From NCBI GenBank assembly GCA_020446815.1, contig JAGRDY010000031.1, forward strand, positions 62,001 through 126,000: a DNA stretch of 64,000 nucleotides, written 5' to 3'. A program made the position numbers and the translations under genes. Numbering within the stretch: the stretch's first letter is position 1; every line of letters starts with the position of its first letter. The notes under the pieces were generated by a model. That model made no database searches, was not told where the DNA came from, and saw only the letters and a program-made list of their open reading frames with translations. This stretch comes from Paracoccaceae bacterium. GTDB lineage: Bacteria; Pseudomonadota; Alphaproteobacteria; Rhodobacterales; Rhodobacteraceae. Of this stretch, positions 55,346 to 64,000 are shown one piece after another.

Positions 55346-56170
55346 TCAGATTCCGTCGCCGACAAAGGCTTTTTCGACGACATATTCGCGCGGATCGCTA
55401 TTGGCCCCTTCACGAAGGCCAAACCCTTCGAGCACCGCCTTCACATCGAGATTGAAGGCCATCGACCCGCAGACCATTGCCCGGTCCTGTGCGGCGTCCA
55501 TCGGGGGCAGGCCGAGATCGGCAAAGACCTTGCCGGATGTCAGGTTGTCGGTGATCCGCCCCATCCGGGCGCTTTTTTCGCGCGTGGTCGTCGGATAATA
55601 AAGCAGTTTTCCCGCCACCATGTCGCCAATCAGCGGATCGTCGCGCAGACCTTCGACCAAACTGCGCCCGTATTCCAGTTCTGCCTTTTCGCGGCAGGTA
55701 TGCATCATGATCACCTGATCGAATTTTTCATAGGTCTCAGGGTCGCGCATCAGGCTGGCAAAGGGGGCAATGCCGGTTCCCGTGGCCAGAAACCACACCC
55801 GCTTGCCGGGCAACAGGGCGTCATGCACCAGCGTGCCCACGGGTTTGGGGCGAAGGATGATTTCGTCGTCGGGCATGATATGTTGCAGTTTCGAGGTCAG
55901 AGGGCCGTCCGGTACCTTGATCGAATAGAATTCCAGTTCCTCATCCCAATTGGGCGAGGCGATCGAATAGGCGCGCAGCAGCGGTTTGCCATTGTCGCCC
56001 AGAAGGCCGATCATGACGAATTCTCCCGACCGGAACCGCAGCGATTGCGGCCGCGTCACGCGGAAGGAAAACAGACGATCCGTCCAGTGTTTGACCTGCG
56101 TGACGATCTGCGCGTCCGGAAGGTGTTTGGGCACGGGCTGGGCTTGGGTCACTTGGGTCAGTTCATTCAT
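55346..56170 (-). CDS. fpr: Ferredoxin--NADP+ reductase
   Basis: A 274-residue FNR. The FAD motif is RAYSIASPNWDEELEFYSIKV, the NADP pyrophosphate region LATGTGIAPFASLMRD, the adenosine-phosphate site HTCREKAELEYG, and the C terminus EYVVEKAFVGDGI is the bacterial (subclass IA) type. ATG 56170 is chosen; a GTG at 56179 is possible. It lies 59 bases downstream of the cys genes on the same strand and could reduce ferredoxin for the sulfite reductase, which has no flavoprotein subunit here. Confidence 0.93.
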   Translation of the reverse strand: MNELTQVTQAQPVPKHLPDAQIVTQVKHWTDRLFSFRVTRPQSLRFRSGEFVMIGLLGDNGKPLLRAYSIASPNWDEELEFYSIKVPDGPLTSKLQHIMPDDEIILRPKPVGTLVHDALLPGKRVWFLATGTGIAPFASLMRDPETYEKFDQVIMMHTCREKAELEYGRSLVEGLRDDPLIGDMVAGKLLYYPTTTREKSARMGRITDNLTSGKVFADLGLPPMDAAQDRAMVCGSMAFNLDVKAVLEGFGLREGANSDPREYVVEKAFVGDGI

Positions 56171-56229
56171 TTGCTTCACGGGCGGTTCTTGCCCATCCTT
56201 CTAGAGTCGTTTTCGGCAATGGGAAAGTC

Positions 56230-56610
56230 TCAGGCGTGTGATTTCAGCCGCGCCTGGTAATCGAGGTTCTGCCAGTCTGATCGAAACGCCCACTGATCGG
56301 CCGGCTGGCGGGCGGCAAGTTCATCGGGGATCTCGACTTCGTCGAACCCGGAACGGCGTGCCATGGCATATTGGTCGGCGATCAGCGGGCCGGTGGCGCG
56401 CATCCGCCCGCCGTAGCCTTTGGCGCGGACATGGCGGGCAAGCGTGAAGCCGCGGCCATCACTGCAGTTGGGAAAAGCGATACGCACCAGGGCGACACCG
56501 GTGAAATCGCCCGGGATTGCCTCGGGCCGGGTGTCGTGGGCGATGTCGAGCACCGCCGCGCCGTCATGGTCATCGCCGTGAAAGCCGTCGTCGCGAATGA
56601 TCACGCTCAT
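56230..56610 (-). CDS. DUF934 protein, sulfate-assimilation associated
   Basis: A 126-residue soluble protein of the DUF934 family (VALVRIAFPNCSDGRGFTLARHVRAKGY; RATGPLIADQYAMARRSGFDEVEI). Members nearly always sit next to cysI/cysH and are proposed accessory proteins of sulfite reduction, but the function is unproven. AAGGAG precedes the ATG. Its start overlaps the end of cysH by 4 bases. Confidence 0.85.
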   Translation of the reverse strand: MSVIIRDDGFHGDDHDGAAVLDIAHDTRPEAIPGDFTGVALVRIAFPNCSDGRGFTLARHVRAKGYGGRMRATGPLIADQYAMARRSGFDEVEIPDELAARQPADQWAFRSDWQNLDYQARLKSHA

Positions 56611-57374
56611 GTGGCGGTCTCCTTTAGGGGGTCTTGCGGTTGCGTGCTGCGGATCAAGCGGCCGTTGGAAAAGTGAATGCCGCATTCCTGTTTTCCGCTG
56701 CCTCGCCAACGGCCTGCGCGCGGATCTTCATTTCCTTTCACCGGGCTGGTGCAGGGCGCGCAGCCGATCGAAGGATAGCCCTTTGCCACCAGGGGATGGC
56801 GCGGCAGGCGGTTGTTGGCGATATAATCCTCGATATCGCCTGCCCGCCAATGGGCGAGCGGGTTGACCTTGATCCGGCGGTTGTCTTCGTTCTCGAAAAA
56901 CTCCAGATTCGTGCGCGCCCCCGCCTGAAAGCGTTTGCGCCCGGTGATCCAGCCGTCGAAATGTTCCAGCGCCCGCTCAAGCGGCACGATCTTGCGCAGC
57001 GCGCAGCAGGCATCGGGTTTGCTGCGGTTCAGCGTTGCGTCCGCGTCATGACGGTCGATGTCGCGCCGGTCGGCGCGGATGATGCGGATGTCGGTCAGGT
57101 TCAGGCTGGCGGCCAGGTCGCGCTGATAGGCGAGGGTTTCGTCAAACAGCATCCGCGTGTCGATGAACAGAACCGGGGTTCCCGGTGAAATGACCGAAAC
57201 GAGATGCAAGAGCACGACCGATTCCGCGCCGAATGACGAAACCAGCGCAAGGTTGCCCACCGCCGCATCGAACAGGGCATGTTCCAGCACATCGGTGGCG
57301 GAATGATGCCGGTAGCGATCATTCAGCGCCGCCACCTGTTCGTCGAGCGGCAGGCGCGGTGTATCAAGCGGCAT
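56607..57374 (-). CDS. cysH: Adenylyl-sulfate (APS) reductase, [4Fe-4S] type
   Basis: A 255-residue PAPS/APS reductase. The CCALRKIVPLERAL and GCAPCTSPV motifs are the two cysteine pairs that bind a [4Fe-4S] cluster, which marks APS-using enzymes rather than the E. coli PAPS type. The C-terminal catalytic Cys lies in KQECGIHF. The N-terminal nucleotide site is SSFGAESVVLLHL. It makes sulfite from adenylyl sulfate using thioredoxin. ATG 57374 overlaps the end of cysI by 11 bases. Confidence 0.92.
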   Translation of the reverse strand: MPLDTPRLPLDEQVAALNDRYRHHSATDVLEHALFDAAVGNLALVSSFGAESVVLLHLVSVISPGTPVLFIDTRMLFDETLAYQRDLAASLNLTDIRIIRADRRDIDRHDADATLNRSKPDACCALRKIVPLERALEHFDGWITGRKRFQAGARTNLEFFENEDNRRIKVNPLAHWRAGDIEDYIANNRLPRHPLVAKGYPSIGCAPCTSPVKGNEDPRAGRWRGSGKQECGIHFSNGRLIRSTQPQDPLKETAT

Positions 57375-59034
57375 CGCGTTCGGCCTCCGCCGGATAGAGC
57401 GCCGCCTTGAAGGGCGCGGCGCCAAGACGGCGATAGGCGTCGATAAACGGTTCGTCGCCGCTCATGCGCAAGGCGAGATAGGCGCGCAACAGGCGTTCGA
57501 TGGCGGGGATGATTTCGTCATAGGCAAAGCCCGGCCCGGCGCGATCGCCGATCACCAGATTTTCGCTATGATCGCCGCCCAGGGTGATCTGGTAGTTTTC
57601 GACGCCGGCCCGATCGAGCCCGAGAATGCCGATATGGCCGATGTGATGATGGCCGCAGGCGTTGATGCAGCCCGATATCTTGATCTTGAGCTGGCCGATT
57701 TCCCGTTCCAGCCCCAGCGCGTTGAAATGCGTGGCAAGGCCCTGCGCCACGGGGATCGAACGGGCGGTCGCCAGGGTGCAGTAATCCATGCCGGGGCAGG
57801 CGATGATGTCCGAGGCAAGCCCGATATTGGCGGTGGCAAGCGCCGCTTGCTTCAAGGCCGCGTGAAGGGCGGGCAGGTCGGATTTGTGCACATGCGGCAG
57901 AACCACGTTCTGTTCGTGGCTGATGCGCAATTCGCCGTGGCCGAAACGCTCGGCCAGATCGGCCAGCACCCGCATCTGCGCCGATGTGGCGTCGCCCGGC
58001 GTCTTGCCATGCGCCTTCAGTGAAACCGTGACGATGGCATGACCGGGGGCGCGGTGCGCGGCCAGGTTTGTATCGCACCAGGAGCGGAAAACCGGGTCGG
58101 ACCGGCGCGCCGCGTCATAAGCGGCAACAGAATCAGTCCTGAACTCGGGCAAGGCGAAATGGCGGGCGATTTCCGCGATTTTCCTGCTGGAAACGCCTGA
58201 GAAATCCTTTCGGGTCTGGGCAAACCGCGCCTCAACCGCGTCGCGGAAAGCTTCCATGCCGTTTTCGAAGACGGTGATCTTGATGCGCGCCTTGAACTTG
58301 TTGTCGCGCCGTCCCATCAGGTTGTAGGTTGACACGATCGCTTCCAGATAGGGCAGAAGATCGTCCCTTTTCAGGAACGGGCGGATCACCTGACCCACCA
58401 TCGGGGTGCGGCCAAGCCCGCCGCCGACGATGACCTCATAGCCGGTCTGGCCTGCGCCGCCACGCACGATCCTGAGGCCGATATCGTTGCCCTTGGTGAC
58501 GACGCGGTCGTTGGGGCTGCCGGTCACGGCGATCTTGAACTTGCGCGGCAGAAACTGGAATTCGGGGTGATCGGTCGACCATTGGCGGATCAGTTCGGCG
58601 GTCGGGCGCGGATCCTCGATTTCGTCGGCCGCCGCGCCGGCGAAATGATCGGCGGTAACATTGCGGATGGTGTTGCCGCTGGTCTGGATGGAATGCATCC
58701 GTACCTCGGCCAACGCCTCGAGAATGTCGGGCACGTCGGTCAGCCTGGGCCAGTTGTACTGGATGTTCTGGCGGGTGGTGAAATGGCCATACCCCTTGTC
58801 CCACCTGTCGGCGATCAGCGCCAACTGGCGCATTTGCGCCGCCGACAGCGTGCCATAGGGGACGGCGACGCGCAGCATGTAGGCATGAAGTTGCAGATAG
58901 AGGCCGTTCATCAGCCGCAGCGGCCTGAATTCGTCTTCCGTCAGCGATCCGTCGATGCGCCGTTCGACCTGGGCGCGGAACTGGGCGTTGCGGCGGCGAA
59001 CGAAGGCCGCGTCGAAGTCGGCATATTCATACAT
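57364..59034 (-). CDS. cysI: Sulfite reductase hemoprotein (CysI/nitrite-sulfite reductase family)
   Basis: A 556-residue sirohaem-[4Fe-4S] reductase. Two ferredoxin-like halves are visible, the first with GHFTTRQNIQYNWPRL and IQTSGNTIRNVTADHF. The cluster and sirohaem cysteines are in CPGMDYC and SGCINACGHHHIGH (C-x5-C...C-x3-C). It reduces sulfite to sulfide with six electrons. There is no CysJ; ferredoxin is the likely donor. ATG 59034 follows AGGAGAGCACGC. It overlaps the DUF2849 gene by 8 bases and cysH by 11. Confidence 0.9.
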   Translation of the reverse strand: MYEYADFDAAFVRRRNAQFRAQVERRIDGSLTEDEFRPLRLMNGLYLQLHAYMLRVAVPYGTLSAAQMRQLALIADRWDKGYGHFTTRQNIQYNWPRLTDVPDILEALAEVRMHSIQTSGNTIRNVTADHFAGAAADEIEDPRPTAELIRQWSTDHPEFQFLPRKFKIAVTGSPNDRVVTKGNDIGLRIVRGGAGQTGYEVIVGGGLGRTPMVGQVIRPFLKRDDLLPYLEAIVSTYNLMGRRDNKFKARIKITVFENGMEAFRDAVEARFAQTRKDFSGVSSRKIAEIARHFALPEFRTDSVAAYDAARRSDPVFRSWCDTNLAAHRAPGHAIVTVSLKAHGKTPGDATSAQMRVLADLAERFGHGELRISHEQNVVLPHVHKSDLPALHAALKQAALATANIGLASDIIACPGMDYCTLATARSIPVAQGLATHFNALGLEREIGQLKIKISGCINACGHHHIGHIGILGLDRAGVENYQITLGGDHSENLVIGDRAGPGFAYDEIIPAIERLLRAYLALRMSGDEPFIDAYRRLGAAPFKAALYPAEAERDAA

Positions 59035-59332
59035 GCGTGCTCTCCTGTTTGCCATGGGCGTAATTGGACGGCCCGAGGGTGCGGAAGCTTTCGCGGAAAT
59101 GGATCGGCTCCGGCCCGTCCGGCCCGGCCATGGCATCGGCCAGATAGGCGCCGACGATGACGTCTTGCTGCCTTACCGCGCGGATCAGGCGCAACTGCGC
59201 ATGGGCTTCGTCCTCGATCAACTCTGCCTCGGCATGTCGGCGCGACCAGCGGTCATCAGCGGTGAAATAGACCACATCGCCTTCGATCAGCGCGTTGGCG
59301 GTGACGATCTTGGGGGTGAACTGGCGGCTCAT
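59027..59332 (-). CDS. DUF2849 protein, first gene of the cys operon
   Basis: A 101-residue protein (FTPKIVTANALIEGDVVYFTADDRWSRRHAEAELI) of DUF2849. This family is usually encoded between cysG and cysI in Rhodobacterales; here cysG is missing upstream. Function is unknown. The start at 59332 is followed by a conserved N terminus. It is divergent from the Lrp-type regulator gene. Confidence 0.8.
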   Translation of the reverse strand: MSRQFTPKIVTANALIEGDVVYFTADDRWSRRHAEAELIEDEAHAQLRLIRAVRQQDVIVGAYLADAMAGPDGPEPIHFRESFRTLGPSNYAHGKQESTHV

Positions 59333-59380
59333 AGGGTTTCTGCCTTGCATGGAATTCAGGTACGACTTTGGCGCAATATA

Positions 59381-59435
59381 GGAAAATGTTCCAGATAAAC
59401 GCCATACCCTGTTGCCAATAAGGAAGAACGTTCTT
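59381..59435. promoter_or_regulatory. Two GGAA/TTCC inverted repeats in the divergent cys/lrp region
   Basis: GGAA-AATG-TTCC at 59381-59392 and the perfect palindrome AAGAACGTTCTT at 59424-59435 (itself inside GGAAGAACGTTCTT) lie in an unusually AT-rich stretch between the two divergent genes. The centres are about 43 bp apart, near four helical turns. Lrp/AsnC regulators bind repeated, phased, AT-rich sites. Binding by the adjacent Lrp-type protein is inferred. Confidence 0.5.
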
Positions 59436-59484
59436 AAAAACTTCCAAAATTGAACCATGATGCCAAAAATGAGAGAAAGCGCGA

Positions 59485-59946
59485 ATGTCAGTCCGCCTCG
59501 ATGATCTGGACCGGAAAATTCTTGCGGAACTGCAAGAGGATGCGGGCCAGTCACTGGATGAAATCGCCCGCAAGGTGGGTTCTTCCAAGACGCCTGTCTG
59601 GAATCGTGTGCGCAAACTGCGCGAGGCGGGGGTAATCAAGCGCCAGACGGTTCTTCTGGATGCCGATGCACTGGGGCTGGAGGCCTGCTTTTTCGTGCTG
59701 ATCCGCACCAGCGAGCATGAAGCGGGATGGCAGCGAAAATTCCTCAAGACCCTGCAAAACCGCCCCGAGGTGCTGGAAGCCCATCGCCTGGCCGGGGATA
59801 TCGACTATATCCTGAAGGTGCGGGTGCGCAATGCGCGCGCCTATGACACGTTTTATCAGGCGCTGATTTCCGAAGTGCGCGTCTACAACGTAACAGCGCT
59901 TCTGTCGATGGAAGAGATCAAATCCACCACCAGCCTGCCGGTGTAA
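59485..59946 (+). CDS. Lrp/AsnC-family transcriptional regulator
   Basis: A 153-residue regulator. The winged HTH covers residues 4-60 (LDDLDRKILAELQEDAGQSLDEIA; SSKTPVWNRVRKLREAGVIKR). The RAM ligand domain follows (AHRLAGDIDYILKVRVRNARAYDTF). Such proteins form octamers and sense amino acids. It is transcribed away from DUF2849-cysI-cysH-DUF934, with palindromes between, so it probably controls sulfate assimilation, perhaps responding to cysteine or methionine. That role is inference. Confidence 0.88.
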   Translation: MSVRLDDLDRKILAELQEDAGQSLDEIARKVGSSKTPVWNRVRKLREAGVIKRQTVLLDADALGLEACFFVLIRTSEHEAGWQRKFLKTLQNRPEVLEAHRLAGDIDYILKVRVRNARAYDTFYQALISEVRVYNVTALLSMEEIKSTTSLPV

Positions 59947-59955
59947 TGTTTTTTT
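59928..59955 (+). terminator. Weak intrinsic terminator of the Lrp gene
   Basis: CACC and GGTG arms at 59928-59931 and 59940-59943, overlapping the stop codon, are followed by a run of seven T (59949-59955). The stem is short. Confidence 0.35.
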
Positions 59956-60061
59956 CCTGAAACCGGCAGATTGCCGCGCCGCCAGGGCATTCGGGCCCGG
60001 ACGATGCGCCGGTCAAGGCCGTGAAACTGGTAAAGAGCGGCATGGCGCGGCGGCGCAAGCG

Positions 60062-60808
60062 TTATGCGGCATCGAGCGCGGCGACGATGGCGCCGAAATC
60101 TCCGGCCGTGAGGCTGGCGCCGCCGACCAGCGCCCCGTCGACATTGGAAACCGAAAAAACCGCGGCCGCGTTCGACGGCTTGACCGAACCGCCGTAAAGC
60201 AGGCGGAAGGTCTCTGCCTCTGCGCCGAACCGGGCCCCAAGCCGGTTGCGCAGGAAATCATGCACCTCGGCAATTTCCTCGCGCGTCGGCGTGCGCCCGG
60301 TGCCGATGGCCCAGACCGGTTCATAGGCGATCACGGTGTTGGCGCCGGTGGCGGAAGCGGGCAGCGAGCCGTGCAGCTGGGCGCCGATGGCCGTCAGGGT
60401 CGCGCCGCTGTCGCGCTCTGCCTCGGTTTCGCCGACGCAGATCAGCGCCGTCAGCCCGGCCATATGGGCCGCGCGGGCCTTGGCGGCAACCAGATCGTTG
60501 CTTTCGCCATGATCCGTGCGGCGTTCGGAATGGCCCAATATGACATGGCTGGCGCCGGCATCCGCCAGCATGGCGGCGGAAATGTCGCCGGTATGGGCGC
60601 CGGATCTTTCGGCATGGCAATCCTGCCCGCCCAGGGCGATCGGCGTCGACAGAAGGGTTTCGGCGGCCCAGGCCAGCAAGGTTGCAGGCGGGCAGATCAG
60701 GATTTCGCATCGCGGGGCGGGGTGGGCGCCGGCAAGGGCCCCGAGTTCGGCGAGGCTGGCGCGCAACCCGTTCATCTTCCAGTTTCCGGCGGCGATCTTC
60801 TGGCGCAT
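60062..60808 (-). CDS. tpiA: Triosephosphate isomerase
   Basis: A 248-residue TIM barrel. The N terminus [11 protein letters not shown] has the catalytic Asn and Lys, the electrophile His lies in ILGHSERR, the active-site Glu in [15 protein letters not shown] (loop 6), and [10 protein letters not shown] is the phosphate site. It interconverts glyceraldehyde 3-phosphate and dihydroxyacetone phosphate. It is 11 bases after the TfoX-like gene. Confidence 0.96.
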   Translation of the reverse strand: MRQKIAAGNWKMNGLRASLAELGALAGAHPAPRCEILICPPATLLAWAAETLLSTPIALGGQDCHAERSGAHTGDISAAMLADAGASHVILGHSERRTDHGESNDLVAAKARAAHMAGLTALICVGETEAERDSGATLTAIGAQLHGSLPASATGANTVIAYEPVWAIGTGRTPTREEIAEVHDFLRNRLGARFGAEAETFRLLYGGSVKPSNAAAVFSVSNVDGALVGGASLTAGDFGAIVAALDAA

Positions 60809-60819
60809 TCCAAGCCTTC

Positions 60820-61146
60820 CTAATCGAGATGGGACAGTGCGTCGCGGGCCAGTTTGCAGGCTGTATCGGGGTCGTCAAGGGCCGCATCGGGCAGACGCCA
60901 GTAGGGCATCGCCGCAGTTTTTCCACCGTTGCGCGAATAGATCCAGCGCGTCCAGCTCTCTGCCGAAATCCTGTCGGCGAATGCGCCTGCCCCCTTGAGC
61001 CAGATCGAGCCGTCGCTGTGCAGTATCGAAAAAATGACGTCTTCTCGGTAAAGGCACAACCCGCCCATCATCTTGCGCGTGCGGATCGGGCCCAGCCCTG
61101 CAAAGAGTTCAAGCGCGAAAGCGATATCGGTGTCGGAAACGCTCAT
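60820..61146 (-). CDS. TfoX N-terminal-domain protein
   Basis: A 108-residue protein of the TfoX/Sxy N-terminal family ([37 protein letters not shown]; then [15 protein letters not shown]). It lacks the C-terminal domain of the competence regulator Sxy, so a competence role should not be assumed. ATG 61146 overlaps the stop of the upstream Fe-S gene (ATGA). Confidence 0.8.
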   Translation of the reverse strand: MSVSDTDIAFALELFAGLGPIRTRKMMGGLCLYREDVIFSILHSDGSIWLKGAGAFADRISAESWTRWIYSRNGGKTAAMPYWRLPDAALDDPDTACKLARDALSHLD

Positions 61147-61517
61147 GTGCCGGGGGCGGTACTGTCCGGAGCGTCCTTGAACTTGATCGATTCGCCGCAA
61201 CCGCAGGCTTCGGCTACATTGGGGTTGTTGAACTTGAAGCCGGCTTCGAGAAGCGAGCTGACATAGTCGATTTCGGTGCCGAACAGGAACATCTGCGCCA
61301 TCGGGGCGATCATGACCCGCGCGCCGTCCTGTTCGATGATTTCATCCATGGGTCCGGCTTCGGTCGCGAATTCCATGGTATATTCCATGCCCGCACAGCC
61401 GCCCTTCTTGACCCCGAGCTTCAGGCCATAGACATTGTCGCGGGCCATCAGCCGGTTGATCTGTGCCACGGCCTTGGGCGTCAGCGAGACGGGCGATTTT
61501 CCGGGAATGCCGAACAT
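61143..61517 (-). CDS. HesB/IscA-family iron-sulfur cluster carrier (SufA-like)
   Basis: A 124-residue A-type carrier. Three conserved cysteines are present: GGCAGMEY and the C-terminal CGCGESIKF pair. It receives and delivers [2Fe-2S] or [4Fe-4S] clusters to target proteins. ATG 61517 shares bases with the stop of the SufT-like gene upstream, so they are coupled. Other suf genes are not in the window. Confidence 0.88.
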   Translation of the reverse strand: MFGIPGKSPVSLTPKAVAQINRLMARDNVYGLKLGVKKGGCAGMEYTMEFATEAGPMDEIIEQDGARVMIAPMAQMFLFGTEIDYVSSLLEAGFKFNNPNVAEACGCGESIKFKDAPDSTAPGT

Positions 61518-61882
61518 CACATGAACCCCAGTTCCAGCCGCGCCTCGTCCGACATCATTTCCATGCCCCATTGCGGTTCGAACGTCATCTCCACGTTGAC
61601 CTGTTTGACGCCGTCGAGCGGCTCGATCGCGTCGGCAACCCAGCCGGGCATCTCGCCGGCCACGGGGCAGCCGGGGGCGGTCAGGGTCATGATCACGCCT
61701 ACTTCGTTTTCGGGTGAAATATCAATGGTGTAGACCAATCCAAGATCATAGATGTTGACCGGGATTTCCGGGTCGTAAACGGTGCGGCAGGCTTCCACCA
61801 CACGTTCATAAAGCGGATGGTCCGTGGTGGATGGCTTGATGAGGGGCATGCCCTCGATGGGTTCTCTGGATTCGACCGTCAT
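61517..61882 (-). CDS. SufT/MIP18-type (DUF59) Fe-S assembly protein
   Basis: A 121-residue DUF59 protein. The family core is VYDPEIPVNIYDLGLVYTIDI and TLTAPGCPVAGEMPGWV with the conserved Cys, then VNVEMTFEPQWGMEMMS. SufT-type proteins help Fe-S maturation. It is the first gene of a four-gene run leading through the A-type carrier and TfoX-like genes to tpiA. A TATAAT lies 26 bases upstream. Confidence 0.87.
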   Translation of the reverse strand: MTVESREPIEGMPLIKPSTTDHPLYERVVEACRTVYDPEIPVNIYDLGLVYTIDISPENEVGVIMTLTAPGCPVAGEMPGWVADAIEPLDGVKQVNVEMTFEPQWGMEMMSDEARLELGFM

Positions 61883-61907
61883 TGTGGACTCACCTAGTTG
61901 TTGAGCG

Positions 61908-61913
61908 ATTATA
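61908..61913 (-). promoter_or_regulatory. -10 element of the SufT-like/IscA-like operon
   Basis: A perfect TATAAT on the minus strand, 26 bases before the start at 61882. No good -35 is seen at 16-18 bp, which suggests an activator. The remainder of the 291-bp divergent region up to katG holds no recognisable gene. Confidence 0.5.
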
Positions 61914-62098
61914 TAGGGAATTGCCGGGCCGACGTCCAGTGCGCCTGTCACCTGTGGTGCCGGCGTTTTCGCATCGCGCGGCAAACCACCGGATGGACGG
62001 CGGTGCCGCACCCGCCTTTGCGGTCCATTTGCGATGCTTGCGGGCCGGGCGTGCGCCATTGACCTTGCCCGGGCGGCCCGCGCCGCGTAAATCAGTGA

Positions 62099-64000
<1,902 letters not shown>

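Overview
The window is GC-rich, densely packed chromosomal DNA from an alphaproteobacterium, most likely Rhodobacterales (Roseobacter/Rhodobacter/Paracoccus relatives). The basis is the taurine-to-sulfate cluster of roseobacter type (tpa, tauR, xsc, pta, soeABC), a 407-residue HemA 5-aminolevulinate synthase with an FNR-like box upstream, an aa3-type CtaD, the zwf-pgl-pgi set, a DUF2849-cysI-cysH-DUF934 block next to a ferredoxin-NADP reductase, and several DUF families (DUF2182, DUF1326, DUF2244, DUF934, DUF2849) common in that order. No insertion sequence, prophage, CRISPR array or rRNA operon is visible.

Layout. 1-2879: the end of a Gfo/Idh/MocA oxidoreductase, a family-2 glycosyltransferase and a GMC oxidoreductase, probably the tail of a sugar or glycoconjugate cluster. 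2972-14409: a complete taurine dissimilation module. Tpa deaminates taurine to sulfoacetaldehyde, Xsc makes acetyl phosphate plus sulfite, Pta makes acetyl-CoA, a TauE/SafE protein can export sulfite, and SoeABC oxidises it in the cytoplasm. TauR (MocR type) lies inside the module. Two direct-repeat operators with identical 23-bp half-site spacing lie before tpa and before xsc. No taurine importer is present in the window. 14496-22651: an enolase-superfamily dehydratase, an oligopeptide-type ABC importer and an acyl-CoA ligase. 22771-26448: a DmdA-like tetrahydrofolate-dependent demethylase, a DUF2182 membrane protein, a DUF1326 protein and an AcuI-type acryloyl-CoA reductase, possibly a DMSP-related locus.

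26565-30373: zwf-pgl-pgi behind a palindromic operator. 30445-31102: tRNA-Val and two tandem tRNA-Asp genes. 31116-40722: GNAT acetyltransferase, M20 peptidase, hemA, a RodZ-like protein, ispG, DUF2244, ctaD, lipB with a tandem-repeat insertion, and tRNA-Leu. 41053-50497: a second oligopeptide-type ABC importer whose operon ends in two paralogous CocE/NonD alpha/beta hydrolases. 50647-55270: a wing-domain Orn/Lys/Arg decarboxylase, rlmJ, infC with an AUA start codon, and an Ala/Lys/Glu-rich anchored protein. 55346-59946: fpr and assimilatory sulfate reduction genes divergent from an Lrp/AsnC regulator. 60062-64000: tpiA, a TfoX-like protein, two Fe-S assembly genes, and katG running off the end.

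Sulfur metabolism is the main theme. Taurine sulfonate is oxidised through sulfite to sulfate, while a separate locus reduces sulfate to sulfide for biosynthesis. The most informative non-coding signals are the paired TauR-type operators, hairpins directly after the binding-protein gene in both ABC operons, the FNR box before hemA, and palindromes in the cys/lrp divergent region. Function assignments come from motif and family recognition by eye; no database search was run.
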